Assembly (NCBI GenBank): GCA_016285815.1
Contig: JAEERN010000124.1
Location: forward strand, 1 to 10,596
DNA length: 10,596 nt
Direction: 5' to 3'
Origin: Clostridiales bacterium
Lineage (GTDB): Bacteria > Bacillota > Clostridia > Oscillospirales > QAMX01
Each line of letters opens with the position of its first letter. Within the stretch, counting starts at the first letter, position 1. A program made the translations under genes and the position numbers. The notes under the pieces were generated by a model. It saw only the letters and a list, made by a program, of their open reading frames with translations. It was not told the DNA's origin and ran no database searches. Below are positions 1-5,738 of the stretch, piece after piece.

Positions 1-701
1 TAGACATAGCCCTGAGAGGCGCCGATGGCATAGCCGGCGATGGCCATGGCCTCGAGGACGGCGTGGGGGTCGCCCTCCAGCACCGAGCGGTCCATGAACG
101 CGCCGGGGTCGCCCTCGTCGGCGTTGCAGCAGACGTACTTCTGATCGGCCTTGTTGGCGGCCGCGAACTTCCACTTCAGACCGGTGGGGAACCCGGCGCC
201 GCCGCGCCCGCGAAGACCAGAGTCCAGGATGATCTGGATGACCTGCTCGGGGGTGTACTCCGTCAGGACCTTGCCCAGCGCCTGATAGCCGTCGTAGGCG
301 ATGTACTCTTCGATGTTTTCGGGGTTGATGACGCCGCAGTTGCGCAGCGCGACCCGCTTCTGCTTTTTATAGAACTCGGTCTCGTTGAGGCTCTTGACGA
401 CCTCGCCCTCGACGACGGTCTCCTGATAGAGAAGCCGCGCGACGGGCCGGCCCTTGAGCAGGTGCTCCGACACGATCTCGGGGATGTCCTCCGCCTTGAC
501 GCCGGAATAGAACGAGCCGTCCGGATAGACGATCATGATGGGGCCCATGGAGCAGAGACCGAAGCAGCCCGTGCGGACGACCTTGATCTCTTCGGTCAGG
601 CCGTTGGCCGCGATCTCTTTTTCCAGCGCCTCGATGACTTTGGCGCTTCCGGAGGACGTACATCCGGTACCGCCGCAGACCAGAACGTGAGAACGATACA
701 T
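1..701 (-). CDS. nuoF (hndC): NuoF/HndC-type flavoprotein subunit of [FeFe]-hydrogenase (N-terminal part, cut by window edge)
   Basis: The product is the NAD(P)H- and FMN-binding diaphorase subunit (HydB/HndC/NuoF family) of a cytoplasmic bifurcating or NAD(P)-linked [FeFe]-hydrogenase. The first 233 residues are visible. Residues 1-90 form a thioredoxin-fold [2Fe-2S] domain with C9, C14, C46 and C50 (VCGGTGC and TGCFGLC). The NuoF core follows, with the FMN/NADH glycine-rich motif GRGGAGFPTG at 165-174 and NADEGDPG at 193-200. This N-terminal extension is typical of hydrogenase-type NuoF proteins and is absent from complex I NuoF. The rest, including the [4Fe-4S] cysteines and any C-terminal ferredoxin domain, lies left of the window. 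The start at 701 is supported by GGAGG at 708-712 and by the fold beginning at once. It follows the HndB-like gene by 18 bases. Family assignment is firm; whether the partner is NAD or NADP cannot be told. Confidence 0.95.
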   Translation of the reverse strand, partial: MYRSHVLVCGGTGCTSSGSAKVIEALEKEIAANGLTEEIKVVRTGCFGLCSMGPIMIVYPDGSFYSGVKAEDIPEIVSEHLLKGRPVARLLYQETVVEGEVVKSLNETEFYKKQKRVALRNCGVINPENIEEYIAYDGYQALGKVLTEYTPEQVIQIILDSGLRGRGGAGFPTGLKWKFAAANKADQKYVCCNADEGDPGAFMDRSVLEGDPHAVLEAMAIAGYAIGASQGYV

Positions 702-719
702 GTGCTTTCCTCCTTCGCT

Positions 720-1097
720 TTACCGGTTGTTCAGATTCGCCCCGATGGTGTATTCGGTGACGACTTTTCCGTTGACGATATGGTCCTCGATGACCTTCTT
801 GGCCTTTTCGGCGGTCATCTTGACGTAGGTGACCTTTTCCTGGCCCTTGGCAAAGACCTCGACCACCGGCTCGAACTGACAGATGCCGATGCAGCCGGTC
901 TGGGTCACGGCCACGTGGTTGAGCCCGCGCGCGGCAAGCTCGTCGGTGAACGCGGCGAGAACGGGTCTGGCGCCGGCGGCGATGCCGCAGGTGGCCATGC
1001 CGACGACGACTTTGATATCCGTGTCAGAGTCGTGACGGATCCCCATTTTGCCCTGCATTTGCTCTTTCAGTGCTCTGAGTTCTTCCAGGCTCTTCAT
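720..1097 (-). CDS. hndB: HndB-like (2Fe-2S) ferredoxin-domain protein
   Basis: This is a 125-residue cytoplasmic thioredoxin-fold ferredoxin resembling HndB of Desulfovibrio NADP-reducing hydrogenase. An N-terminal helix (1-20) is followed by the strand and loop MATCGIAAGARP around C37 and by the TGCIGIC motif with C69 and C73. Only these three cysteines are present, fewer than the four that normally hold a [2Fe-2S] cluster, so cluster type or occupancy is uncertain. The gene sits between a NuoE-like subunit (with a GHKL gene intervening) and a NuoF-like subunit, the A-B-C order of hnd operons, which supports an electron-transfer or structural role in the hydrogenase. A GGGAG element at 1110-1114 lies 12 bases before the start, rather far, and the upstream gene ends 3 bases away, so translational coupling is likely. 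The product name is well supported; its exact electron-transfer role is inferred. Confidence 0.88.
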   Translation of the reverse strand: MKSLEELRALKEQMQGKMGIRHDSDTDIKVVVGMATCGIAAGARPVLAAFTDELAARGLNHVAVTQTGCIGICQFEPVVEVFAKGQEKVTYVKMTAEKAKKVIEDHIVNGKVVTEYTIGANLNNR

Positions 1098-1100
1098 AAG

Positions 1101-1655
1101 TTATCTTATCTCCCTTTCGGTAATTTCCCTTCCATCAGGTGAATTCTCGGCAATGTATTCTTTGACGAACGCCGCGACCTCCGGCTGGGACAGCGGGATG
1201 CCGCCCAGGATCTCCCGAAGCTCCCGCGTGTCCAGCGTGAAGCTCCGGCCGTCTATCTCCCTGTGATAGACGAAGTCGCATTCGTTCTGCGTCACCAGCA
1301 GGAATATCGTCTCGCCGATATCGCCCAGAGGCATACAGTCGATGTTCGAGGTGTCGAACACCGCGGTGACCGTCGTCCCGACGCCCTTTTGGGACCGGAG
1401 CGAAAAGCTTCCGCCCGTCATCTCGGCCGCCATTTTGAAGAACGGGATCCCGAGACCGACCCGGCGGGTCGTCCGCGTCGTATAGAACGGATCGGTGACG
1501 TTCGCCGCCTGCTCCTCCGTCATCCCGCAGCCGTCGTCCCGGATCTCAACGGTCAGCTCGCTGCCGCGGGTGACCACGTCGATCCCGATCAGGGACGCGC
1601 CGGCGGTGATGGAGTTCTGGGTGACGTCGAGGATGTTGAGGGATATCTCCTGCAT
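1101..1655 (-). CDS. GHKL (histidine-kinase-like) ATPase-domain protein within the hydrogenase operon
   Basis: This 184-residue soluble protein has a complete GHKL ATP-binding fold at residues 1-100: N-box LDVTQNSITAGA (9-20), G1 box RDDGCGM (39-45), an F-box-like DPFYTT (55-60) and G2 GLGI (67-70). There is no phosphoacceptor histidine domain, sensor domain or transmembrane segment, so it is not a normal sensor kinase. Residues about 105-184 form a small C-terminal domain that I do not recognise. It lies between nuoE (6 bases upstream) and hndB (3 bases downstream), so it is made with the hydrogenase. It could be an orphan kinase or anti-sigma-like regulator, or an ATP-dependent assembly factor; the sequence does not decide. 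No Shine-Dalgarno sequence is visible before the start at 1655, so translation probably depends on termination of nuoE. The start is supported by the N-box beginning a few residues in. Confidence 0.85.
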   Translation of the reverse strand: MQEISLNILDVTQNSITAGASLIGIDVVTRGSELTVEIRDDGCGMTEEQAANVTDPFYTTRTTRRVGLGIPFFKMAAEMTGGSFSLRSQKGVGTTVTAVFDTSNIDCMPLGDIGETIFLLVTQNECDFVYHREIDGRSFTLDTRELREILGGIPLSQPEVAAFVKEYIAENSPDGREITEREIR

Positions 1656-1661
1656 CGCGCG

Positions 1662-2159
1662 TCAGTCGGCGTATTTCGCGAGGATGCCTTCGACGTCGCC
1701 GGGGACCAGCTTGCCGTAGACCTCTTCGTTGATCATCATGACCGGGGCCAGGCCGCAGGCGCCGACGCAGCGGCAGGCATCCAGCGAGAACTTCCCGTCC
1801 GGGGTGAGGCCGCCGCTCTTGATGCCGAGCTTTTCCTCCAGCTTGTCAAGGATCTTCTGGGATCCCTTGACGTAGCAGGCGGTGCCGAGGCAGACCGAGA
1901 TCCGATACTTGCCCTTCGGGACCGTGGAGAAGAAGGAGTAGAACGTGACGACGCCGTACACCTCTTCCAGCGACACGCCGAGGTCCTCCGCCACCTTGAT
2001 CTGCACCTCGAGGGGCAGATAGCCGTAGATCAGCTGGGCCTTCTGAAGCACCTGCACCAGCGCGCCGGGAACGCCCTTATAGGACTCCAGCAGCTCGACC
2101 AGCTTGGCGTGCTGCTCCGGGGTATCCACAAAGGGGACCACTTCAAGCTTATTCTTCAT
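1662..2159 (-). CDS. nuoE (hndA): NuoE/HndA-type [2Fe-2S] subunit of [FeFe]-hydrogenase
   Basis: This 165-residue protein is the NuoE/HydC/HndA [2Fe-2S] subunit, which passes electrons between the flavin subunit and the rest of a soluble hydrogenase complex. An N-terminal helical bundle (about 10-80, including LPLEVQIKVAEDLGVSLEEVYGVVTFY) precedes a thioredoxin-like domain with cluster ligands C90, C95, C131 and C135 (CLGTAC and CVGAC). C129 is an additional nearby cysteine. Length and motif spacing are normal for the family. The start at 2159 is preceded by GGGAGG at about 2174-2179. It is the first gene of the four-gene run GHKL, hndB, nuoF and, off the window, probably the catalytic hydrogenase. 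No other complex I genes are seen here, so a hydrogenase role is favoured over respiratory complex I. Confidence 0.95.
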   Translation of the reverse strand: MKNKLEVVPFVDTPEQHAKLVELLESYKGVPGALVQVLQKAQLIYGYLPLEVQIKVAEDLGVSLEEVYGVVTFYSFFSTVPKGKYRISVCLGTACYVKGSQKILDKLEEKLGIKSGGLTPDGKFSLDACRCVGACGLAPVMMINEEVYGKLVPGDVEGILAKYAD

Positions 2160-2234
2160 AACCTGTTTCTTTCCTCCCTAAAGATTACGAGTTACGAACT
2201 GTGAAGAGCGGCCGCCCTTCGCAGACTTCAAGAT

Positions 2235-2243
2235 ATTATAGCA
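2235..2243 (-). promoter_or_regulatory. Extended -10 promoter for the nuoE-led hydrogenase operon
   Basis: On the minus strand a perfect TATAAT (2235-2240) is preceded directly by TGC (2241-2243), an extended -10 element. No good -35 hexamer lies 16-18 bases upstream (GGATTT is there), which fits extended -10 dependence or help from an activator. Transcription would start near 2228, giving a leader of about 70 bases before nuoE. The call rests on sequence match only. Confidence 0.6.
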
Positions 2244-2281
2244 GATTTTTCGCCATAAATCCATAGGGTAAACGGCGTTTC

Positions 2282-2297
2282 CAAAAATTTATTTTTG
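2282..2297. repeat. AT-rich palindrome at the PHP gene stop
   Basis: CAAAAAT (2282-2288) and ATTTTTG (2291-2297) are perfect reverse complements with a 2-base spacer, overlapping the last codons and the TAA stop of the PHP gene. The stem has no GC core, so it is at best a weak terminator. It leaves open whether transcripts from the hydS operon read into the hydrogenase operon. Confidence 0.5.
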
Positions 2298-3002
2298 CCC
2301 GATCAGGGCCACGGCCTCCGCCGCGGAGGCGATCTCCCCCGTCAGCAGATTGTCCGGTCCGGCCTCGGCCACGTCCCACAGAAAATGGGCGTCCGAATCC
2401 TGAAAAAACTTCAAAAACGGGAACCGCGCCGCATAGTCCGCCTTGGCCGCGTTCCGCGACACCTCGCCCAGCACGTATCCCATGTCCGCCCGCAGGTCGC
2501 CCAGGATCGCCAGCACGCCGTTGGCGTGCCGGTCCACGTGGGCCGGCATACAGACGCCGCCGTACGTCCGCACGGCGGCCGGGACCTCTTCAAAGCCGAT
2601 CTCCGAGGCGGCCGACAGCAGCCACGGCAGCTCGCCGGTCTCGCGGTCGTCCTCGTCCATCAGGCGCTGGCGGCCGAAGATCTCCGGGCGGTTGGGGATC
2701 TTCATCATCCGCTCCTCGACGAACAGCCCGAAGGCCTCGGCCGCGTCCGCCGTCGGGAACAGGCAGACCACGTGGATCTCCTCCGCGGTGGTCAGCTCCA
2801 TGCCCGGAACCACGATCACGCCCATCCGCTCCCCCGCCCGCATGGCCGCGCGGCAGTTCCGGCACGAGTTGTGGTCCGTCAGCGCGATGACGTCCAGCCC
2901 GTTCAGCGACGCCATCCCGACCAGGTTGTTCGGCGTGTTGTCGTCGTCCGCACAGGGCGACAGCGCCGAGTGGAGATGCAGATCGCAGTGATGCGCCGTC
3001 AT
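2289..3002 (-). CDS. PHP-domain metal-dependent phosphoesterase
   Basis: This 237-residue soluble PHP (polymerase and histidinol phosphatase) domain protein is expected to hydrolyse a phosphoester using two or three bound metal ions. The metal-binding motifs are all present: DLHLHS (D7, H9, H11), TDHN (42-45), GMELTT with E69, H77 in EIHVVC, H155 in PAHVDR, and D204/H206 in DSDAH. The central part (about 95-145) is a helical insert. The substrate is unknown; trpH/YciV-like nucleotide or RNA phosphoesterases share the fold. An in-frame open stretch continues upstream, but the family start is the Met just before CDLHLH, so I chose 3002, with a weak G-rich site before it. It follows a DRTGG-like gene by 5 bases and is the last gene of the sensory hydrogenase operon, suggesting that it acts on a signal or cofactor linked to that system (inference). 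Confidence 0.9.
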   Translation of the reverse strand: MTAHHCDLHLHSALSPCADDDNTPNNLVGMASLNGLDVIALTDHNSCRNCRAAMRAGERMGVIVVPGMELTTAEEIHVVCLFPTADAAEAFGLFVEERMMKIPNRPEIFGRQRLMDEDDRETGELPWLLSAASEIGFEEVPAAVRTYGGVCMPAHVDRHANGVLAILGDLRADMGYVLGEVSRNAAKADYAARFPFLKFFQDSDAHFLWDVAEAGPDNLLTGEIASAAEAVALIGQK

Positions 3003-3007
3003 GCCGG

Positions 3008-3337
3008 TCAGACCCCCGCCGCGGCCACGGCGCGCACCGCCGTCCGGCAGACGTCCTCCTCCGAGGCGTACAGGGCGATCCCCTCGCTCTCCGCCCGGGC
3101 CAGAAGCTGGGCGTCCGGCTCGGCGCCGTCGCACAGCACGACGCAGGCCGCGTCCCGCAGGACCGCCACCGCCGCCACGTTGTGGTTGGTCATCACGGTG
3201 ATCCAGGCCGCGTCCGACGGGATGCGCCCCATGACCCAGCTCAGCAGATCGCCGCAGTAAACGTTTTTGATCTCCCGCTCCGCGCCGGGGCAGATCACTC
3301 TCAGGCCCAGCGCCGCGGCCAGCTCGCGGTTCGTCAT
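3008..3337 (-). CDS. DRTGG-domain-like protein (second copy in the operon)
   Basis: This 109-residue soluble alpha/beta protein resembles the DRTGG domains found beside CBS domains and in phosphotransacetylase-like proteins, whose function is unclear. The visible family pattern is an N-terminal helix (MTNRELAAALGLRVI), then REIKNVYCGDLLSWVMGR (21-38), then alternating strands and helices ending in EGIALYASEEDV. It aligns along its length with the 125-residue protein encoded at 5125-5502, sharing the I-x(6)-D-(L/M)-(L/M)-S-x-V pattern, so the two are distant paralogues. Its ATG overlaps the TGA of the hydrogenase gene in an ATGA (3334-3337), so the two are translationally coupled. Ligand binding is possible but no ligand can be named. 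Domain assignment is moderately sure. Confidence 0.78.
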   Translation of the reverse strand: MTNRELAAALGLRVICPGAEREIKNVYCGDLLSWVMGRIPSDAAWITVMTNHNVAAVAVLRDAACVVLCDGAEPDAQLLARAESEGIALYASEEDVCRTAVRAVAAAGV

Positions 3338-4665
3338 CGCTCTTCCTCCGTATTCCCGCCGGGACCGTGCCGGAACGGCGCCGGCAGCACGCTGGACAGA
3401 TCCACGCCCGTGCGGGAGAGAAGCTCCAGCTGATCCCGGAATTTGACCACACAGTCCGACTCCTTGGCGGTCCCGCGCACCACGTCCTCGGCCAGCGCCC
3501 GGCAGCTGGGCGCGCCGCAGGAGCCGCAGTCCAGCCCCGGCAGCGCCGCCTCGATGGCCGCGATCTTCTTCATCTTGTTCATGGCCTCGGTCAGATCGTC
3601 GTCCAGCTTGTAGACCGCCTCATAGTGAAGCGCCTGTTCCCAGAACATGTGGCTGTTGTCCGAGCTGTCCAGCCGGTTCTGCGAGACGGGCAGATACTTG
3701 CGCAGCGTCTTGATCCGGGACCGCGCCACAAAGGGGTTGGCCACGTTCAGCACGCCGCCCACGCACCCGCCGGGACAGGCGTTCAGCTCGACGAACTCGA
3801 TGTCGTTCAGCTTGCCGTCCTCGATCTCCTCCAGCACGCGCACCACGTTTTCCATCCCGTCGGCGGAGAGATAGTTGTCGGTCATCAGGCCCGCGGCCTC
3901 GCCGCCGCTGGTGGCCCAGTTGATGCCCACGATGCCGGACTGCATCAGCGGCTCGGGCTTTTCGATCTTCCCGATGACGCGCTGCATCCGGATGTAGATG
4001 TCCGACGCGGAAAAGACCCCCGTGACGAACGAGTCCTCGATGCCGATGGGCGCGTGGGCCGAGGTGACCTTGGCCGGACACGGCGAGATGAAAAAGATGC
4101 CGATGTCCGCGGGGCTGAGCCCCGTGGCGGCCATGGCCTCCTCCCGCGCCATCTGCGCGGCAAGGTGGAACGGCTCGTTGACGGGCAGCACGTACCCGCA
4201 CAGCGCGGGATAGCGGACCCGGATCAGCCGCACCACCGCCGAACAGGCGGAGCTGATGACCGGCCCCCGGTGGCTCGAGCGGATCCGCTCGAAGTTCCGG
4301 CGGGTCAGATGGGTCACCAGCTCGGCGGCGCGGCTCACCTCGAAGACCGCGTCGAAGCCGATCTGCTTCAGCGCGGTGAGGATCACGTTGATATCGCCCA
4401 CCCCCGCGAACTGGCCGTAGAACGACGGCGCGGGCATGGCGATCTTCCATTTATAGTTTTCCAGCATGGAAAAGTCGTCGTAATTCGACTTTTTCGCCCG
4501 GTTCTGACAGATGCGGATACACTCTCCGCAGTCGATGCAGCGCTCTGAAATGATGGTGGCTTTCCCGTCCCGAACGCGGATCGCCTCCGTCGGACAGCGC
4601 TTCATACAGTTGATGCATCCCTTACAGCGGGTCCGATCGATCGTGACAGAATGGAAGTCGTTCAT
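3334..4665 (-). CDS. hydS: Divergent, putative sensory [FeFe]-hydrogenase (HydS-like, group D type)
   Basis: This 443-residue iron-sulfur protein probably senses H2 or redox state rather than carrying bulk catalysis. Residues 10-55 are a two-[4Fe-4S] ferredoxin domain (C14, C17, C20, C24; C43, C46, C49, C53). Residues about 70-330 are the H-cluster domain with degenerate signatures: L1 SSACSAV (ligand C141, with A140 where catalytic enzymes have the proton-relay Cys of TSCCP), L2 SPCPAKVTS (C196, without the usual Glu), and L3 NACPGGCVGG (C297, C301). A C-terminal Fes-type [4Fe-4S] domain follows (C380, C383, C388, C405), with no PAS domain. The Cys-to-Ala change is known from the putative sensory group D HydS of Thermoanaerobacter mathranii. 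The start at 4665 has GGAGG about 8 bases upstream; the 31 codons before it lack family features. Neighbours are RsbW-like and DRTGG-like genes. Confidence 0.87.
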   Translation of the reverse strand: MNDFHSVTIDRTRCKGCINCMKRCPTEAIRVRDGKATIISERCIDCGECIRICQNRAKKSNYDDFSMLENYKWKIAMPAPSFYGQFAGVGDINVILTALKQIGFDAVFEVSRAAELVTHLTRRNFERIRSSHRGPVISSACSAVVRLIRVRYPALCGYVLPVNEPFHLAAQMAREEAMAATGLSPADIGIFFISPCPAKVTSAHAPIGIEDSFVTGVFSASDIYIRMQRVIGKIEKPEPLMQSGIVGINWATSGGEAAGLMTDNYLSADGMENVVRVLEEIEDGKLNDIEFVELNACPGGCVGGVLNVANPFVARSRIKTLRKYLPVSQNRLDSSDNSHMFWEQALHYEAVYKLDDDLTEAMNKMKKIAAIEAALPGLDCGSCGAPSCRALAEDVVRGTAKESDCVVKFRDQLELLSRTGVDLSSVLPAPFRHGPGGNTEEER

Positions 4666-4702
4666 TCTGCCGCCTCCTTCCCCGAGTGTCGTTTGGGTCG
4701 TG

Positions 4703-5128
4703 TCACACGGTCCTGACGACCATCCGGACGGTGGTGCCCTTGCCGACCTCCGTCTCAATGGTCATCTCGTCGGTGTATTTCTTCATATTCGGAAGTCCCA
4801 TGCCCGCGCCGAAGCCCAGCTCCCGGATGTTCTCCGCCGCCGTGGAGTACCCGGCGCTCATGGCCAGCTCCACGTCGGGGATCCCGGGACCGTGGTCGAT
4901 GAGGTTCATCTCGATGCGGTCCTCATAGATCGCGACCTCCGCCACGCCGCCGTGGGCGTGGATGACCATGTTGATCTCGCCCTCGTACATGGCGATGGCC
5001 GCCCGGCGGATGATCTCGGAATCCAGCCCGAGCTGCCGCAGCACGCGCTTCATGTCCGTGCTGGCGGTCCCGGCGGACATGAAGTCCTCTCCGTCCACCT
5101 CATAGGTGATCCTGATGGGCTCGCTCAT
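4703..5128 (-). CDS. RsbW/SpoIIAB-like anti-sigma factor or serine kinase (GHKL ATPase)
   Basis: This 141-residue soluble GHKL ATPase looks like the RsbW/SpoIIAB group, whose members bind sigma factors or phosphorylate anti-anti-sigma partners on serine. Visible motifs are an N-box with E50 and N53 (YEGEINMVIHAHGG), G1 DHGPGIPD (78-85) and G2 GFGAGMGLPNMKKYTDE (105-121). The whole protein is one domain of family length. The ATG at 5128 overlaps the preceding TGA (ATGA, 5125-5128), and GGAAAAG lies a few bases before it. It is sandwiched between a DRTGG-like gene and hydS, so it is the likely output partner of the sensory hydrogenase: an H2 or redox signal could switch its kinase or anti-sigma activity (inference). 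No partner sigma or STAS-domain antagonist is encoded in this operon. Confidence 0.88.
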   Translation of the reverse strand: MSEPIRITYEVDGEDFMSAGTASTDMKRVLRQLGLDSEIIRRAAIAMYEGEINMVIHAHGGVAEVAIYEDRIEMNLIDHGPGIPDVELAMSAGYSTAAENIRELGFGAGMGLPNMKKYTDEMTIETEVGKGTTVRMVVRTV

Positions 5129-5502
5129 ATCTTTTCCGACGCGTGCGGTCTCAGACCCGCCGCGTAGAGCTTGCCGCAGGCGGCATACATCCGGTACTCC
5201 GTGCGGAGCACCGCGATGCCGCTGCTCCGGGCCAGCTCCAGGATGGCCTCGCCCGGCTGCTTGCCGCGGACGAACACGATGCAGGACATATCCATCATCT
5301 CCGCCGTCCGCACGACCTGGGGATTCAAAAGCCCCGTCAGCAGGATCGAGTGCTCCTTCACAAAGGCCAGCACGTCGCTCATCATATCCGACCCGCATGC
5401 CGAAGCGATCTCGCGGTCCAGCAGATCCTCCCCGCACAGCACCTCCGCATCCAACAGGGCCGCAGCCTCCCGGATCGTCATATCCATCAAACCCTTCCGC
5501 AT
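5125..5502 (-). CDS. DRTGG-domain-like protein (first copy in the operon)
   Basis: This soluble alpha/beta protein of 125 residues with the start at 5502 is the promoter-proximal gene of the sensory hydrogenase operon. After a short lead, the DRTGG-like core begins at TIREAAALLDAEVLCGEDL (9-27) and continues with EIASACGSDMMSDVLAF (31-47), LLTGLLNPQVVRTAEMMDM and the final strand GIAVLRTEYRMYAACGKLY. It matches the pattern of the 109-residue protein at 3008-3337. Three starts are possible: 5502 (GAGGA 8 bases upstream, preferred), 5487 (AAGGG close by) and 5481, which fits family N-termini but has a poorer site. Such genes often accompany [FeFe]-hydrogenase and RsbW-like genes in Clostridia; the role is unknown. 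Its stop overlaps the next start by ATGA. Confidence 0.78.
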   Translation of the reverse strand: MRKGLMDMTIREAAALLDAEVLCGEDLLDREIASACGSDMMSDVLAFVKEHSILLTGLLNPQVVRTAEMMDMSCIVFVRGKQPGEAILELARSSGIAVLRTEYRMYAACGKLYAAGLRPHASEKI

Positions 5503-5533
5503 TAGATTTTTCCTCGGTTTTCGCCCGCGTACC

Positions 5534-5562
5534 ATTATAGCACAAGCGCGCGGCTTTGTAAA
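5534..5562 (-). promoter_or_regulatory. SigA-type promoter of the hydS operon
   Basis: On the minus strand, TTTACA (5557-5562) and TATAAT (5534-5539) are separated by exactly 17 bases, and TGC precedes the -10. Transcription would begin near 5527, about 25 bases before the start codon at 5502. The only deviation from consensus is T for G in the third base of the -35. This is one of the strongest promoter matches in the window. Confidence 0.82.
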
Positions 5563-5570
5563 CACGGCGG

Positions 5571-5606
5571 CCGGCGCGGATCCGCAAAAAATCGGATCCG
5601 CGCCGG
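5571..5606. repeat. Perfect 14-bp inverted repeat, terminator-like on the plus strand
   Basis: The arms CCGGCGCGGATCCG (5571-5584) and CGGATCCGCGCCGG (5593-5606) are exact reverse complements separated by 8 A-rich bases. On the plus strand the hairpin is followed by GCTG and five T (5611-5615), the form of an intrinsic terminator, but no plus-strand gene lies before it. On the minus strand it has no T-run and sits 9 bases upstream of the hydS operon -35. It may insulate the operon from antisense transcription or serve as a protein-binding dyad. Confidence 0.7.
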
Positions 5607-5668
5607 GCTGTTTTTCGCCGCCCGCCCGCCATGCGGTCCGGCCGGGCCGCCGCTCCCCCCGCGCCGGT

Positions 5669-5696
5669 CGGCGAGATCTTTTTCGATCCTTCGCCG
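5669..5696. repeat. Inverted repeat just upstream of the small-RNA promoter
   Basis: CGGCGA-GATC (5669-5678) can pair with GATC and TCGCCG (5685-5688 and 5691-5696) around TTTTTC, with a 2-base bulge. It ends 7 bases before the -35 of the plus-strand promoter. It has no T-run after either arm, so it is not a terminator; a regulator-binding dyad is possible. Confidence 0.4.
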
Positions 5697-5703
5697 GGCG
5701 GCG

Positions 5704-5732
5704 TTGACTTCCGGCGCGAGCCGTGGTATACT
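5704..5732 (+). promoter_or_regulatory. SigA-type promoter for an orphan small RNA
   Basis: TTGACT (5704-5709) and TATACT (5727-5732) are 17 bases apart on the plus strand, one mismatch each from the consensus hexamers. The expected start, A5739 or A5740, coincides with the 5' arm of the hairpin that begins the RNA unit. No plus-strand protein gene follows until 9175, so the promoter most plausibly serves the small RNA alone. Confidence 0.72.
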
Positions 5733-5738
5733 GATCGC

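Noticed and set aside
63..1142. Long plus-strand open frame of 359 codons opposite the hydrogenase genes
   Set aside because: It runs antisense to clear NuoF, HndB and GHKL coding sequences, has no ribosome-binding site, and its Asp/Leu/Gly/Val-rich translation matches no family; it is a GC-driven shadow.
1..2159. NuoE/NuoF as parts of respiratory complex I
   Set aside because: NuoF carries the N-terminal thioredoxin-fold [2Fe-2S] domain of hydrogenase subunits, and an HndB-like gene lies between, with no other complex I genes visible.
3003..3452. In-frame N-terminal extension of the PHP protein by 150 residues
   Set aside because: The extension is Arg/Gly/Pro-rich and overlaps the DRTGG-like gene in another frame; PHP proteins start just before the DLHLH motif.
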